Source: Plantago ovata (lineage: Eukaryota; Streptophyta; Magnoliopsida; Lamiales; Plantaginaceae). Taken from it: DNA of 64,000 bases. Positions 45,312 to 57,251 of this stretch are shown here, one piece after another (positions within the stretch are counted from its first letter, which is position 1; every line of letters begins with the position of its first letter). A program made the position numbers and the translations under genes. The stretch spans positions 22,167,033 through 22,231,032 of the forward strand of contig CM051456.1 in NCBI GenBank assembly GCA_028274465.1, given 5' to 3'. The notes below the pieces were generated by a model that worked only from the letters and a program-made list of their open reading frames with translations, did no database searches and was not told where the DNA came from.

Positions 45312-45575
45312 CTTACTCCGTCCCACTCTAAATTATTCAGTTTGAATTTTTTCGGTCAATGTGTTCAACTTTTACTCTCGATTAATCTTAAACTATAATG
45401 ATAAAGTATTTGATAAAATCATATTATAAAAATATATAACTTAAATTTTCATAATATAATTTTATTTAATGTTTTATTATTATAGTTTAAAAGTAATTGG
45501 GAGTCAAAGTTGAAAACTGTTGACCGAAAAAAGTCAAACTGGGTAATTTCTACCGGGACAGAGGGAGAGGGAGTA
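45312..45575. mobile_element. Stowaway-type MITE, about 264 bp
   Basis: Ends TACTCCGTCCCA and GGGACAGAGGGAGAGGGAGTA are the CTCCCTCCGTCCC type of Stowaway (Tc1/mariner) MITEs. The arms continue with CAGTTTGAATTTTTTCGGTC and, inverted, GACCGAAAAAAGTCAAACTG. The interior is AT-rich with no frame. It lies just upstream of the 81-residue gene. Confidence 0.85.
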
Positions 45576-46283
45576 TTTGGTATAGTTTGACCAGAATACA
45601 CCCAGCTAAACAAAAAGTGTCCGTCCATTAACCTCATCGATTTTATCAGTAGCCGATTAATTAATTGTCAGGTGGTTGATGCCTGATGGATTTACCCTTA
45701 AAGGAGGCTGAAGAAAATCGAGTTAAAGACTTGTTGTGTGCTGACAGGTATGGTTGATGGATTTCAAACCTTCGTTCACCAACTTTGTTTAGAGCTGTGC
45801 TTGCTTGGTCTTTCATCCTTGAAATGTCTAATATGCCCAATCAGCTAATGTCAGTCTTACTAGTATGAATTGTGATAAATTTTTCAATGCTTCAATGGTT
45901 AAGTGATTAAAAAAATAAGTTTAGCCACTTTTGTTATATATAAGTTAGAAAGTTTAGATGGTTATGTGAAATTAATCCTTTGTTTGAAATAAAGCTTTCC
46001 AATTTTCTGTCAAGTGTGAGTTGAAGAACCCTTAAGATGTAAGTTATATTTCCGTTTTTGTCATATATGCAAGTGACATAATGCATACTAGTGTCTAAGC
46101 TTAACTTCATATGATGGAATCCTTTAATACCTTCAGAAATTATGATTCTGCCTTTTTATTCATATTATGGTCCGAGGAAGTGGTTGGTTGCTTATGTATG
46201 TGCACTATAAATCTTTGTTAAAGTATTCATACTCACACTGTGGAAAACGATCGACCAGAGAAACCATCCATATCTGGGCTTCT
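45576..46283. other. Spacer, no gene seen
   Basis: Unique AT-rich sequence without a supported coding frame or repeat. Confidence 0.5.
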
Positions 46284-46292
46284 TAAGGGAAA

Positions 46293-46985
46293 ATGTGTAT
46301 CAACATGTGGGGAGAGTGTTGGAGTGCAATTAAACAATTCATGGACCTTGCTTAGTCCCAGAGGTGGTGTGGATAAAGCTTAATTTTGATGTGGCTGTTC
46401 GGCCTGTTCCGAAAAATGGTCAGTTGGTATATATATCATGGCTGTGGCAAGGGATCACACAGGTTATGTAATATATATTGGCATGGAGTCGAAGAAAGCT
46501 GCAAGGTAACTTGGAGGTGGAGGCTACGGAGGCCTATGTAGCTCGTATAGCTCTAGAACCTGCTAGACAGTCAGGGGTTGAGCAGATTCAATTGGAGGGC
46601 GACTGTTTGCAAGAAATAAAAGGTGTCTGCTTACAGTGCGCTGTGCTCTCAAATTAGGTTGTTACTGTCCGATTTTGCAGATTATAAGGTTAGTCATGTT
46701 CGCCAAGAAGCTAACGGCCTTGCGCACCTTTTAAGCCATGATATTGCTGTGATTCCATGAGTTATGCACATCTTTTCTTCTGAGTTTTCTGAGCCATGTT
46801 GAGGCATAGTTGTTTGAGGCTTGTGATTCTGTTTCATGCGCTATTCAGTTTTAGAGTTAGAGTAGCAGACGGTAGACTTCATTTGTTGCTGGTGCATCGA
46901 ATATGTTTATGAGTTAAGCTGTGACTCTCCACTTGTACTCTTTTGCTATTTGGAATGAATCTTAATGATCTTAAAAGAAAAAAAA
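46293..46985 (+). mobile_element. LINE remnant, RNase H domain and poly-A
   Basis: Conceptual frames give WIKLNFDVAVRPVPKNGQL, then EVEATEAYVARIALEPARQS and QIQLEGDCLQEI, then VSHVRQEANGLAHLLSHDIA. These are the core blocks of the RNase H-like domain (RVT_3) at the C-terminus of plant LINE ORF2, in shifting frames. A 3' UTR follows with an A-rich tail at 46974-46985. AAGGGAAAA at 46284 and 46984 may be the target duplication. Dead copy. Confidence 0.7.
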
Positions 46986-47179
46986 GGGAAAAACTGCATA
47001 AGGAAGAGGGAAAGAAGAGTTAATGTGATGACGATGCCAATACCAGTCTTAGTTTCTTATTTGATCAAAGATGTTGTGGTGTAGAGAGCTAGTGCAGCCC
47101 GAACCTGATTGGGAGCTGCATCTGTCCAAATAGCAGTTTTGTATGCACAGGATATATATGTTGATCAGGCCTGCAACTC

Positions 47180-47810
47180 CAAAGGTGGCCTTGAGGGAAC
47201 TGGTTTTTAACAGTATGGATGGTTACACCTAAAGCTAAATTTATCCGTTGTTTAGCCCTTCATGGTAGGGTAGCAACAAAGGATAAAGTGAAGTTTCAGC
47301 CTGACCTTGAGATGTTGTATGTGCTGTGTCCTTCAGATATTGAAACTGTTGAACATATAACTATTACTGTAATTGCCATGTGGTGCAGCAGTTATGGCAG
47401 GCAATATTGTCACGGCTGTGCTATCCTGACTCGAATATCAGGCGGCAATTGAATATACAACAGTTGAGCGTTATGGTGCGTGGGGGGAAACCTCAGAAAA
47501 GGATGCTGAAAGTACTCATTTATGTGCTCATATACTCCATTTGGATGTAACGGAATCGTCCTATCTTTCAAAAGGAAACTGGAACTTTACAACAGTTTTT
47601 TGATGTGTGATGAATTGTTACAATTTATAATGATAAATAAATGGTGGAAGTTTGTGAAAGGATTGAATTTAGGACATTAATTCATGAGTAAGAATTAAGA
47701 AAGATGTACGCTGTAGGATGTCACGTTCTTTTTGGATGGGATATGTTTTGCTTAGTCGTTTCTCCATTGATTGATTGGACCTTTGCGTGATTACCCGAAC
47801 TAAAAAAATA
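47180..47810 (+). mobile_element. LINE remnant, zf-RVT domain
   Basis: The frame at 47219-47452 and its shifted continuation read TPKAKFIRCLALHGRVATKD, CPSDIETVEHI and LIYVLIYSIWM, the zinc-binding region of plant LINE ORF2. The 3' UTR-like end includes TTTGGATGGGATATGTTTTG. The zf-RVT here follows an RNase H remnant, the reverse of LINE order, so the two are separate insertions. Confidence 0.65.
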
Positions 47811-48103
47811 ATTACAAATTAGTTATACTTTAATAATAGTTTATAGTATAACCTAAATACGTTATTATAAATTGGTGATACTTTTAATTTTAATATGAAT
47901 AAGGTTAATTAAAATTTCTGAACTCTCTCCAACTAATTACAATATCTCACGTATTTTTCAATCAGTTAAATATAAATTAAAATATCAAGCATCATCACTA
48001 TCACTTAATTGTGTCTACTGGAGTAATTTTGATGATGCTTTCAGTGGCAGTACCGGTGATGTTTGTTTACAGTTTGGGATGACACTACAGACATAACGTT
48101 TGA
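47811..48103. other. AT-rich spacer
   Basis: Nothing recognised. Confidence 0.4.
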
Positions 48104-48290
48104 CTTGTAAGGATGTTTGAGATTATAAAATGTCGATACTTATTAGGATGTTTGGAATTAGAAGATGTAGATGCTTGTCGTCGTTGTCGATGTCCATTAA
48201 TTTGTAAGGATGTTTGGAATTAGAAGATGTAGATGCTTGTCGATGTCAATTATTAGATGCTTGGAATTGGGTTGGATGTTTGGTAAAATT
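48104..48290. repeat. Tandem repeat, period about 62 bp
   Basis: AGGATGTTTGGAATTAGAAG followed by ATGTAGATGCTTGTCG occurs at about 48144 and 48207, with a diverged copy before and a partial copy after. Confidence 0.8.
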
Positions 48291-48452
48291 TAAATATTGG
48301 AGACATGTATTAAAATAATATAATAACAGGATTGAAAATCAATAAAATCAAATTAATTCAATTTAAATCTAATGCATTTGGTACTATTTTTTATTCAATT
48401 TTATTTTGGTACGTATATGTGTTATTTAATTAAAAGATATAGGGTTCGAATC

Positions 48453-48600
48453 TTGTTGGCGTTATTTTTTCCTATTATTTGTATTATTATTTTTATTGAA
48501 GGTGTTGGTTCAATATTGTTGGCGTTATTTTTTCCTATTACTTGTATTATTATTTTTATTGAAGGTGTTGGTTCCAATATTGTTGGCGTGATTTTTCTGC
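48453..48600. repeat. Tandem repeat, period about 64 bp
   Basis: TGTTGGCGTTATTTTTTCCT followed by ATTGAAGGTGTTGGTTC occurs twice in a row and starts a third time near 48580. The frame at 48372-48626 is produced by this repeat. Confidence 0.8.
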
Positions 48601-48740
48601 ATGCATTATTTGTATCATTATTTTAGTTGTCGTACTATACTTAATTTAAAAATAATCATGATATGTCCACTTAGTATTCATATGTAAATTTGTCGTTGTT
48701 GTTTGGATTTACTATAAAAATATGTAAAAAAAATACAATT

Positions 48741-48795
48741 ATACATACATATATATATATATACATACATACATACATACATACATGTATGTATG

Positions 48796-48862
<67 letters not shown>
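48741..48862. repeat. Compound microsatellite (ACAT)n/(AT)n
   Basis: ACATACAT runs, a GTATGTAT mirror and long ATAT runs make a self-complementary stretch of about 120 bp. Open frames here on both strands (YIYIYI repeats) are artefacts. Confidence 0.95.
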
Positions 48863-48863
<1 letters not shown>

Positions 48864-49480
48864 CATACACACACCGTTCGATTTTCCTCTGAAATTTTTT
48901 TTCTTTAAAAATTACTGTAACGGATTTTAAAATTTCTGTACCGTTACAACATTGGTACTCGTTCGTCTATCCGACTAGACCTGCAAAACGTATTTGCTCC
49001 GTGCGATTGGATTCTATGTCCTCTACTTATGGCCACCCAAAGCCCCTTCTCCAAAAACTTGTTTTAACCGAATAAACAGAATGGGAAACATAGTTAGTGT
49101 TTCATCATAACCTCAATCTAGTCTAGATTCTACTTTACAGAGAGAGATGAGAGAAGATACAATAGTTAGCAATGCTGAACATTTTTTTCATTTTTTTTGA
49201 CTGTGTAACATATAAATTCTTGGTAACTAACTCAGATTAAGATTAACATACCATCATACTCATGTGCCTCAGAAGCATCCATAGACTCATCATCTTCACT
49301 ATCTCCACTATCCTCTTTGGCCAACTTCGATCATCAACATCCATTTTATCAGCATTAGCCCCCCTTGAGGAACAGAAGCCTCCACCGATCCATGAGCAAC
49401 CCCCTGACCAACAGAAGCATCAACATCAATTTTATCAGCACCACCATCATCCATTTTATCCACCGATCCATGAACAACCC

Positions 49481-49657
<177 letters not shown>

Positions 49658-51060
49658 AAATAACTATTTAATTTTCAAACTTGCAAAGTTCATATTTTCT
49701 AGATTATAAAAAATAAAAAATAAAAATTATTTCGAAAATAAAAAAGAGGGAGAATTTTTTTCCCATGAAATAGAATGTTAGGCAACTCACTACTCGACAT
49801 TGAAGGACTATGAAGTGTTGGGTTCGAATTTTATTGACGTATTTGTTTTTCTTTTTTATATATATATCTTTTTATATCTTTATTTTTTTAACACAAACCC
49901 GTTTCTGTCCGACCAATTCTGCTCCGGTAAGCTAGTTCTGCTATGTTCCTGTTTCGTTGTCTCTTTTTTTTTTGGACCGTTTTACCCCTGCTGCATTCTG
50001 AACCTTGATTAAACCTCGTTTTGGAGGATGCTAATAAATTTTGTAAGGAGTATACGACCCTGGGTACCAGTACTAACGTTTTCTTTATGTTCACTATTGC
50101 ATGCAAGTGTTTTCTTTATTCATTACGACACAGGAATTACAGTTGACTTGGTGGTTAGAAATTATGAGAGGTTTGTGGGCGGGAGTGTATTTGCTTATGT
50201 CTATTTCCTAGGCTCCGTGTTATTCGGATTGGTGTAACAATAGAGTTGGTTTGATTTTACTATCCAAAAACTAAAGATACAGTGTTAAACTTTTGGGGTT
50301 AGTGATTATGGCTACTATTGATATTCAATTAGCAATTGATTGTATTGTACCAACAAATATATATGATTAAAATTGGGGAATCACCGGCGAAGATTAAACA
50401 TTGAGGATTTTTGGAGATTAAGGGAGAGTGATAAAAGTCCGAGGAAATAGAAAGTTTGCTAAGCATGGTGCCATCTTCCTTACTTTTTATTTTTAAATTT
50501 TTTATGCCATTAATTACGTTCTTTACAACATAAAACTTACATTTCAAACTGAGTTAACTTCCCAGGAAATTTATCATCGTTATTAGTATTTTACTACGAA
50601 AATATATGTAAATAATGAAAATATGTAATAAAAAAAAGCAACTAAACTTTCAAATCTTCCAAAAATAATATTTTTTATATTATTAAACATTAGAGATCAT
50701 ATTATTTATGGAAAAAAAAAGATAGAATTTCTAAATTATCTACTAATATTATATTATTATCGTTCTAGTTAAAGTAATATAATAACAAGATTGAAAATCA
50801 ATGAAGTCAATTTTATTTTAATATAATCCATTGATTTTATATTTTCAATATTAGTTTGGTGCGTACATGTGTTATTATTTATTTAATGGAGTCAATTCGA
50901 TATATTGTTGTCGTGATTCTTTTCCATTACTTGTATCATTATATTAATTGGAGGTGTTTGGTTCGAATGTTATTGACGTATTTTTTTTCTTTTTGATTTA
51001 TATCTTTATTTTTTAACACATCTTTATTTACTTCACATCTTTATTTTACATATGACTTCC

Positions 51061-51275
51061 TCCGTTTTACTAGTATCTTACAAAGTGGTAAAGAAATAGA
51101 CAATTAATGTAATAATATTAAATAATTGATTTGCATGTGTATTTAATTGTAATTGAGTGATAAAGAAGAATAGAGAAGTAAAGAATTAATGGGATATAGG
51201 TGGATTGAAAAACTTCCATTTTGAAAGTTAGGAAGTTTGTAAAATAAGAAAAAAAAAAAAAAACTAAGTATTATT
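51061..51275. repeat. Diverged Stowaway-like MITE
   Basis: CCTCCGTTTTACTAGTATCTTACAAA at the left is weakly matched inverted by TTTGTAAAATAAG plus an A run and TAAGTA at the right. Low-confidence boundaries; no coding frame. Confidence 0.4.
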
Positions 51276-51369
51276 TTACTGTAATCTGTCCAAATCTCAT
51301 TGATTACCTACTTGTTATTAATAAAACCTTGATAATATACAATAATAAATAAACCAAGTTTATCAACAA

Positions 51370-51441
51370 GGGTCCATAGCTCAGTGGTAGAGCAATTGAC
51401 TGCAGATCAATAGGTCACCGGTTCGAACCCGGTTGGGCCCT
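51370..51441 (+). tRNA. tRNA-Cys(GCA)
   Basis: 72 bases that fold perfectly: acceptor GGGTCCA/TGGGCCC, D-loop AGCTCAGTGGTAGAGC, anticodon stem TTGACTGCAGATCAA with GCA anticodon, T-arm CACCGGTTCGAACCCGGTT. A T run follows 12 bases downstream as a Pol III terminator. It has no intron and no CCA, as expected for a plant nuclear tRNA gene. Confidence 0.97.
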
Positions 51442-51914
51442 TCACATATTTTTTTTATTTGTTTTTCAAACTGTTTAATTAAGCGTAATGCACCAATGCG
51501 TAAGATCTAACCGTAAGTAATCGAGGAAGAAGTTGTCCACTTTTCCCCGAGTTTCTAACTGGATCACCGAACGCAACACGGCCCAAAATATGTAGTAGAG
51601 ATGTTACAGCCCATCTAGAAAATTGGGGGAATCAACAACAAAATCTCAAACCCTATATCTCTGAAATCTCAAACTTCAAATCACCCAGAAGCTCAATTTC
51701 CCTCCAGCAGCTTCAATTTAATTCAATTCAATTCATCAGGTACTGTAAAATTTCAAATCGCAGGTTTTTCATCTTCTGTCAATTGGTTTCACTGCATTTC
51801 TAGTTCAGCTACTATCTTGTATAAACTGAACTCCCATTGATTGAATGTAATCGTCTCTTTCACTCAACTCGCTCTGATTTTTTTTTCTTTTTTTGGTGAA
51901 GAAAGCAAAGAGAT

Positions 51915-52583
51915 ATGAAGTTTAAACAGTCTTCGATTAGGCCACGAGGACAACGCTCCATTGCGACCTCGTTCCTCATCCGTGGTGCGAAGGGTTCGGG
52001 TGATTCTGATGCCAGTGTGGAAAATGAAATCAAACCTCCTGCTAAAAAGGGTTCCACTCTTTCCTTGTCCGATTTCCTCAATCGGAAGCTGCACAAGAGT
52101 TCTGTGTTGCCAAGTTCAGCTCCGGGCAAAGCCGTTGCCTGTTCGTCAACTCCAACAGGAGGAGTAGTAGAAATGATTGGAAAAGTTGGAGGAAAAGAGA
52201 AGAGGCCTCTGTCGATTGATGCTGGCGTATTCGATATGTTTAAGAATGTGGAGAAGAATGCGAATAGTGTTACGGATTCTGACTGTAGCGATGGGATTGT
52301 GAATAGGAAGAGGAAGAATATCTTTGAAGCCTGTGGTGAGGAGTCGTCGAGTAGAAAGGTGTTGGCGGTTATTGGGGAGGATTCGGGACCAATGCGTGGT
52401 GGGAAAAGGAGGGTTTTGGCTAGGAAAGAGGAACGGAGGAGACCGCTCTTTAATCATTATAAGAGTGGGGGTGGTTGGTGGGATGAAAATATGGAAGGTC
52501 TTGCCAATGAAGAAATTGGAGGAGGTACTGAAGCGTGGGAGGGAGTGGGCTGTACCACACTTGGTGGACTTGAATGGAATTAA
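51915..52583 (+). CDS. Conserved plant protein of unknown function, probably nuclear (222 residues)
   Basis: A single open frame from the Met at 51915. A 5' UTR intron is likely (donor CAG|GTACTG at 51740, acceptor just before 51912). The protein has a Ser/Lys-rich N-terminus with LSLSDFLNRKLHKSS, a basic cluster NRKRKN and GGKRRVLARKEERRR that could be nuclear targeting signals, and a conserved-looking end, PLFNHYKSGGGWWDENMEG then EAWEGVGCTTLGGLEWN. I recognise no catalytic domain. The Trp/Gly-rich C-terminus is the part most likely to be under constraint. Overlapping frames on both strands are shadows. It is convergent with the kiwellin gene at 53263. Confidence 0.75.
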   Translation: MKFKQSSIRPRGQRSIATSFLIRGAKGSGDSDASVENEIKPPAKKGSTLSLSDFLNRKLHKSSVLPSSAPGKAVACSSTPTGGVVEMIGKVGGKEKRPLSIDAGVFDMFKNVEKNANSVTDSDCSDGIVNRKRKNIFEACGEESSSRKVLAVIGEDSGPMRGGKRRVLARKEERRRPLFNHYKSGGGWWDENMEGLANEEIGGGTEAWEGVGCTTLGGLEWN

Positions 52584-53262
52584 CTAGGATAGTGTATCGT
52601 ATGTATTTCGTGTTTTGATTCCTCAACTGAGTCCTGATGCTAGATTAATATTATGGTATTTGTTTGAGAAGATAACAAGAGCTGCATGATATAGAGTATT
52701 GCAGTTTATGTATTTTGGCTTCGGTGTATCATGTATGTAGATTTACTTCTTTTCTGTGTTCAGTCAAGACTTTCGGTTTGAATAGCAATGTGACGTTGTG
52801 CTTCTGTTGTTGATATGGTCTGAGGTTTGGCAAAGAATTGGATTTCGTATCATGCATGGCTTTGGACTGTTTATGCTTGATGTGTTTCTGTTTGAGTTCA
52901 TAAACTAGAGAGCTACAGGGATATTGTTCTCTTTTTACCGTTTTCAAATGCAGTCTTGGATGGATATGAGTTTTGGTTCATGGCATGTGAAAAATGACTT
53001 GAGTTTTGTGTGCTGGTCCTGGATAGTTGCTGTAGAACACGGTAAGGATTTTGTTCTTGATGTGAGGATCATTTCTGAAACAACCTTCATTCAACATTGA
53101 TAAATGCATCATTTGATTGAAACATATGTACACCTCATTTTACAACACATAGTACATTGACTAGAAGTATTACATCACATTAGGCCATTAGGCCTCATTA
53201 GTAAAGCCATACTCAGCTTGACACATAGTACATCTTTAGGTATGTATATACTGTACAATACT

Positions 53263-53820
53263 TTAGGCATCAGACCAGGTGATATCTAGATCGCCCCAAT
53301 TATCTTCAGGTACCCCTAGGGCTTTCCAAACAGCCTTTGAGGCATCAACAATGTTGTTGGGGCACGGAGGTTGGTAATCATGATCATCGTCACATCCCAT
53401 TGTAGAGTCACACTCATCAACCACCATAGCATTCACACTGCGCCCGTTAGCACTAATAGTAACATTCTTAAGGCACCTTGACCCTCCACTGTACCATCCT
53501 GTAGACAGAGCAACAACGGGTGTGTTGTCGTCATGGTAATGATTGTCGCACTCTGATGGCGCTCCACCATCTCCATCCTTCTCAAAGCTGTTCAGAGTGA
53601 GAACCGCTTTCGTATGTCCAGAAACAGTTGGCGAACATTTGTAGGTGGTGTAATCCTTCCCTGCTTCGCAACAATCCGAATCATTTTCCTGATTGCACTG
53701 CCCTGCTGGTGGGGTCTTGCCCTTTATATAGCCACTCGGGTTACATGATTGTAGCCTAGCATCCGATGAACAGGCTGCCATCAGCACCAGAAGAACTGCC
53801 CAAGCGGTGAAGCTCCTCAT
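53263..53820 (-). CDS. Kiwellin (secreted, tandem copy 1)
   Basis: 185 residues, single exon. Residues 1-21 are a signal peptide ([16 protein letters not shown]). The mature part has the kiwellin hallmarks: [101 protein letters not shown] and a WSDA end, with paired cysteines throughout. The fold is a double-psi beta-barrel. Kiwellins are apoplastic defence proteins; maize KWL1 inhibits a fungal chorismate mutase. The frame is intact and differs from tandem copy 2 at only three residues, two in the signal peptide (V9F, M14I) and one Asp/Gly change in [13 protein letters not shown] box lies about 95 bp upstream. Confidence 0.95.
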   Translation of the reverse strand: MRSFTAWAVLLVLMAACSSDARLQSCNPSGYIKGKTPPAGQCNQENDSDCCEAGKDYTTYKCSPTVSGHTKAVLTLNSFEKDGDGGAPSECDNHYHDDNTPVVALSTGWYSGGSRCLKNVTISANGRSVNAMVVDECDSTMGCDDDHDYQPPCPNNIVDASKAVWKALGVPEDNWGDLDITWSDA

Positions 53821-53910
53821 ATTCCCTCTTTGTTTTAGTATTTCTAGTGTTTTAGTGTATTAATTTGTAATCTGTATGGTTTGATGCTTAGAGCAGTGAG
53901 ATGTTATTAG

Positions 53911-53920
53911 ATTATATAGG
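53911..53920 (-). promoter_or_regulatory. TATA box of kiwellin copy 1
   Basis: CCTATATAAT on the minus strand, 91-100 bp before the start codon; conserved in copy 2 at 56178-56187. Confidence 0.7.
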
Positions 53921-54147
53921 ACTTGGATTCAGGAAAATGACATGAAATGGCTCAAGGCACTGAACTTAATCTGAACTTTTCTTGGGCTAGTCAAGTGATC
54001 CAGTAGATTATTCAACAGGCATATTATATTAAAGAATTTGTTAACATAGCGTATTGGTTAAACTTGTCAAAATCAACCTCCCAAAGGAGTATAATCTTGG
54101 CAAAATACACACTCAAACCGTCTATGTTTTATTATTGCTGTGGTTGA

Positions 54148-54164
54148 TTTTTTTTTGAAACGGC
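54148..54164 (-). mobile_element. 17-bp LINE-tail insertion with 14-bp target duplication
   Basis: TTTTTTTTTGAAACGGC (minus strand GCCGTTTC plus A tail) lies between ATTGCTGTGGTTGA (54134-54147) and ATTGCTATGGTTGA (54165-54178). The tail equals the last bases of the LINE at 2344-4399. The paralogous duplicated segment has an uninterrupted GGCTATGGTTGAATATTAG near 56440. Confidence 0.85.
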
Positions 54165-54359
54165 ATTGCTATGGTTGAATATTATTGATAGTTCTTAGGT
54201 GAAGCTGCAGGTGCAGAATGCATTCTAAGAAATCATCTTGAAAGTTTCATATAATTTACACCCTGATTATTATTAAAATAATATTACTACACTATTTAAT
54301 TATAATTATTATTACTATTATTTTAACTTATTAGAATTTAGAATTATTAAACCAAAAGA

Positions 54360-55015
54360 TCGCAACTAAAGATTGGCTGGCATGATTTGGTGTGCCTACA
54401 GACGGACTCTGCTGCTACTGTGGTGGCGTTCAAACCATGGATCACTTAGTCTTGTGGTGCTTAGTTACTCACTCGGCAAATTGTTGCCTTTATTTTCCGG
54501 TAGCTATAGGTTAATCACATGTTTACTGGAGTATGGAATGCTAATATAGAATGGATAACAAAGCAAGCAAAAGGTAAAAGTTGAAAAGCCGCCCTGTTTA
54601 AAGCATGCATTGCAGAATGGTGCTCCGAATACTGGACAGTGTGTGATGAAAATATCTTTAGGGCGCACCATCACGAATTCAAACATGGCTTTGTGTGTGA
54701 TAGATAGAGTCATAGACAAGAGTACCTTACATAAAAAAAAGTTACACAGTCTGACAGTCATGTGCATAGATTACAGTTTGGTGACTTGGTTTAATATAGT
54801 GATGCCTAGTTTCGTTTAGAGAGCATGTACATCTTATGTGGGAAGAACATATTACAACTCTGCTGAACTATTAGCTATAAGATAAGGACTGGACTAATCT
54901 TGGCAAGACAACTTGGTTAAAATAAAATTTTATTCCAATCTGATTCTAAATATGCTATTGAATGTATCAGCAGAGCAAGGAAACCGGCATTGCTGCAAAG
55001 CCATCTAGTTACTGA
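54360..55015 (+). mobile_element. LINE ORF2 remnant (zf-RVT and RNase H)
   Basis: Near 54390 broken frames resemble zf-RVT. At 54850-55015 shifted frames read AELLAI, then ILFQSDSKYAIECISRARKP and ALLQSHLVTDIS, the RNase H-like core of plant LINEs. It fills the gap between the two kiwellin duplicates and stops where the second duplicate begins. The frames at 54504-54819 have no domain. Confidence 0.65.
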
Positions 55016-55544
55016 TATTTCGTGTTTGGTGTATCATGATGTATGTAGATTTACTTCGTATCTTTGTTCAGTCAAGACTTCCGGTTTGAATGGCAATGTG
55101 AGGTTGTTCTTGTGTTTTTGATTTGGTCTGAGGTTTTGCAGAGACTTGGATTTTCGTATTATGCATGGCTCTGGACAATTTATGCCTGATAACTAACAAA
55201 CTACCGTGGTATTGGTCTCTTTTAACGTTTCTAAACGCGGTCTTGGATGGATACGAGTTTTGGTTCATGGCATGTGAAAAATGATTTGTGTTTTGTGTGC
55301 TGGTCCTGCATAGTTGCTGTAAAACAGGGTAAGGATTTTGTTCTTTCTATGATTATCATTTCTGAAACAACCTTCATTCAACATTGATAAATATATCATT
55401 TGATTGAAACATTTGTACACCTCATTTTACAACACATATAGTACAGTGACTAGTGACTAGAAGCATATATATGTACATTACATTAGGCCTCAGGACTAAG
55501 CTTTAGGCGCTACATCTTTAGGTACGTATATAATGTACAATACT

Positions 55545-56102
55545 TTAGGCATCAGACCAGGTGATATCTAGATCGCCCCAATTATCCTCAGGTACCCCTA
55601 GGGCTTTCCAAACAGCTTTTGAGGCATCAACAATGTTGTTGGGGCACGGAGGTTGGTAATCATGATCACCGTCACATCCCATTGTAGAATCACACTCATC
55701 AACCACCATAGCATTCACACTGCGTCCATTAGCACTAATAGTAACATTCTTAAGGCACCTTGACCCTCCACTGTACCATCCTGTAGACAGAGCAACAACA
55801 GGTGTGTTGTCATCATGGTAATGATTGTCACACTCTGATGGCGCTCCACCATCTCCATCCTTCTCAAAGCTGTTCAGAGTGAGAACCGCTTTTGTATGTC
55901 CAGAAACAGTTGGCGAACATTTATAGGTGGTGTAATCCTTCCCTGCTTCGCAACAATCCGAATCATTTTCCTGATTGCACTGCCCTGCTGGTGGGGTCTT
56001 GCCCTTTATATAGCCACTCGGGTTACATGATTGTAGCCTAGCATCCGATGAACAGGCTGCAATCAGCACCAGAAGAAATGCCCAAGCGGTGAAGCTCCTC
56101 AT
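55545..56102 (-). CDS. Kiwellin (secreted, tandem copy 2)
   Basis: 185 residues, single exon, identical in layout to the copy at 53263: signal peptide, all kiwellin cysteines and the WSDA end. Amino-acid changes against copy 1 are confined to three positions, two of them in the signal peptide. The promoter keeps the TATA box (56178-56187). Flanking DNA has diverged more than the coding region, which fits purifying selection or gene conversion over the gene. Confidence 0.95.
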   Translation of the reverse strand: MRSFTAWAFLLVLIAACSSDARLQSCNPSGYIKGKTPPAGQCNQENDSDCCEAGKDYTTYKCSPTVSGHTKAVLTLNSFEKDGDGGAPSECDNHYHDDNTPVVALSTGWYSGGSRCLKNVTISANGRSVNAMVVDECDSTMGCDGDHDYQPPCPNNIVDASKAVWKALGVPEDNWGDLDITWSDA

Positions 56103-56177
56103 ATTCCCTCTTTGTTTTAGTATTTCTAGTGTTTACTGTATTTGTAATCTGTATGGTTTTGATGCTTAGAGTAGTGA

Positions 56178-56187
56178 GATTATATAG
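56178..56187 (-). promoter_or_regulatory. TATA box of kiwellin copy 2
   Basis: CTATATAATC on the minus strand, 76-85 bp before the start codon, in the segment shared with copy 1. Confidence 0.65.
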
Positions 56188-56530
56188 GCCTTAATTCAGG
56201 ATAATGACAAGAAATGGCTCAACGCACTGAACTTAATCTGACCTTTTATTGGGCTAGTCAATTCATATATGCATGGTGGTCAAGTGATCCAGGGGATTAT
56301 TCAACTGACGTATTATATTAAAGAATTTGATAACATAGCATATTGGTTAAACTTGTCAATATCAGTCCCCCAAAGGAGTATAATCTTGGCAAAGTACCCA
56401 CTTAAACGGTCTCTGACAAAATAGTTTGAGTTTGATTAGTGGCTATGGTTGAATATTAGTGATTGTTCTTAATTAGGTGAGGCTGGTGCAGAATGCATTG
56501 TAGGAAATCATCTTGAAAGTTTTATAAGAT

Positions 56531-57251
56531 CTGGTGCCAGACCATAGTTGAAATTTGGAAAAATTAGGTATAATACCCTAAGTTCCTTCCATTAACCCTT
56601 TAGAATTCAGTCCTATAAAACCAATTAAGCTGTGATCGGTTTCTTCATTAAAACCATCATCCCTGTATGTTCACAAGAAGAAAAACATCTAGCTAAAATT
56701 CGAGGGATTTAATCAGATTATTTTAATCTAATCTTGCCATGACAAGTCTAGTATTTTGCCATAAGTAATTTCATTCTAGCCTGGTCACCTCTACCATACT
56801 AAAGTAGCTCCATTAATTTGTTAGACAGATGAGCTATGGTTTTAACAATTGAACCTGGATTTGCTTCCATAACAGCTTTTCCCCTTACAGCCCTATGGTG
56901 TAATATTGAAACTGAAAAGTACAGAATTAAGCAGCAAACTTGAAACTAGCAATGAACTGAACCGGTAATTAACAGTAAAAAAAGGCAGTAGTACTAAATC
57001 TGATCATAGAGAATTTTTTACAGTATTTGGAATTACTGATCAGACAGAGAATAGCAGCACTACATTTCTAAATGCGAATATAGCAGCAGCAGCTGATTCG
57101 TGAAGCAAGCAGTAAAAAGAACTAGTATGACATAACCAATCGATTGAAACGAAACGAAACAAATCGAATCGAACAGTAAACTCGCGATCAGCATCAATCT
57201 TAAGCACTATTACTGCAGTTTGCTAGCACAGACAGCAGAGAAACGTAACAA
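56531..57251. other. Spacer downstream of the two-helix membrane protein gene
   Basis: AT-rich; includes the probable 3' UTR of the next gene. A GAAACGAAACGAAACAAATC short repeat lies near 57147. No gene supported. Confidence 0.5.

Larger units (their letters stand above)
52712..54245. repeat. Segmental duplication, unit 1 (carries the first kiwellin gene)
   Basis: From GGTGTATCATGTATGTAGAT (52726) through the kiwellin gene and its promoter to GCAGAATGCATTCTAAGAAA (54213) the sequence aligns with 55015-56530. The duplicated block is about 1.5 kb and the offset is 2282 bp. Confidence 0.85.
55015..56530. repeat. Segmental duplication, unit 2 (carries the second kiwellin gene)
   Basis: Aligns with 52712-54245; the two kiwellin coding regions are nearly identical while flanks show scattered base changes and small indels, for example an extra stretch with ATTCATATATGCATGG near 56262. 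Confidence 0.85.

Noticed and set aside
48671-48908. Tyr/Ile repeat frames on both strands
   Set aside because: Produced by the ACAT/AT microsatellite.
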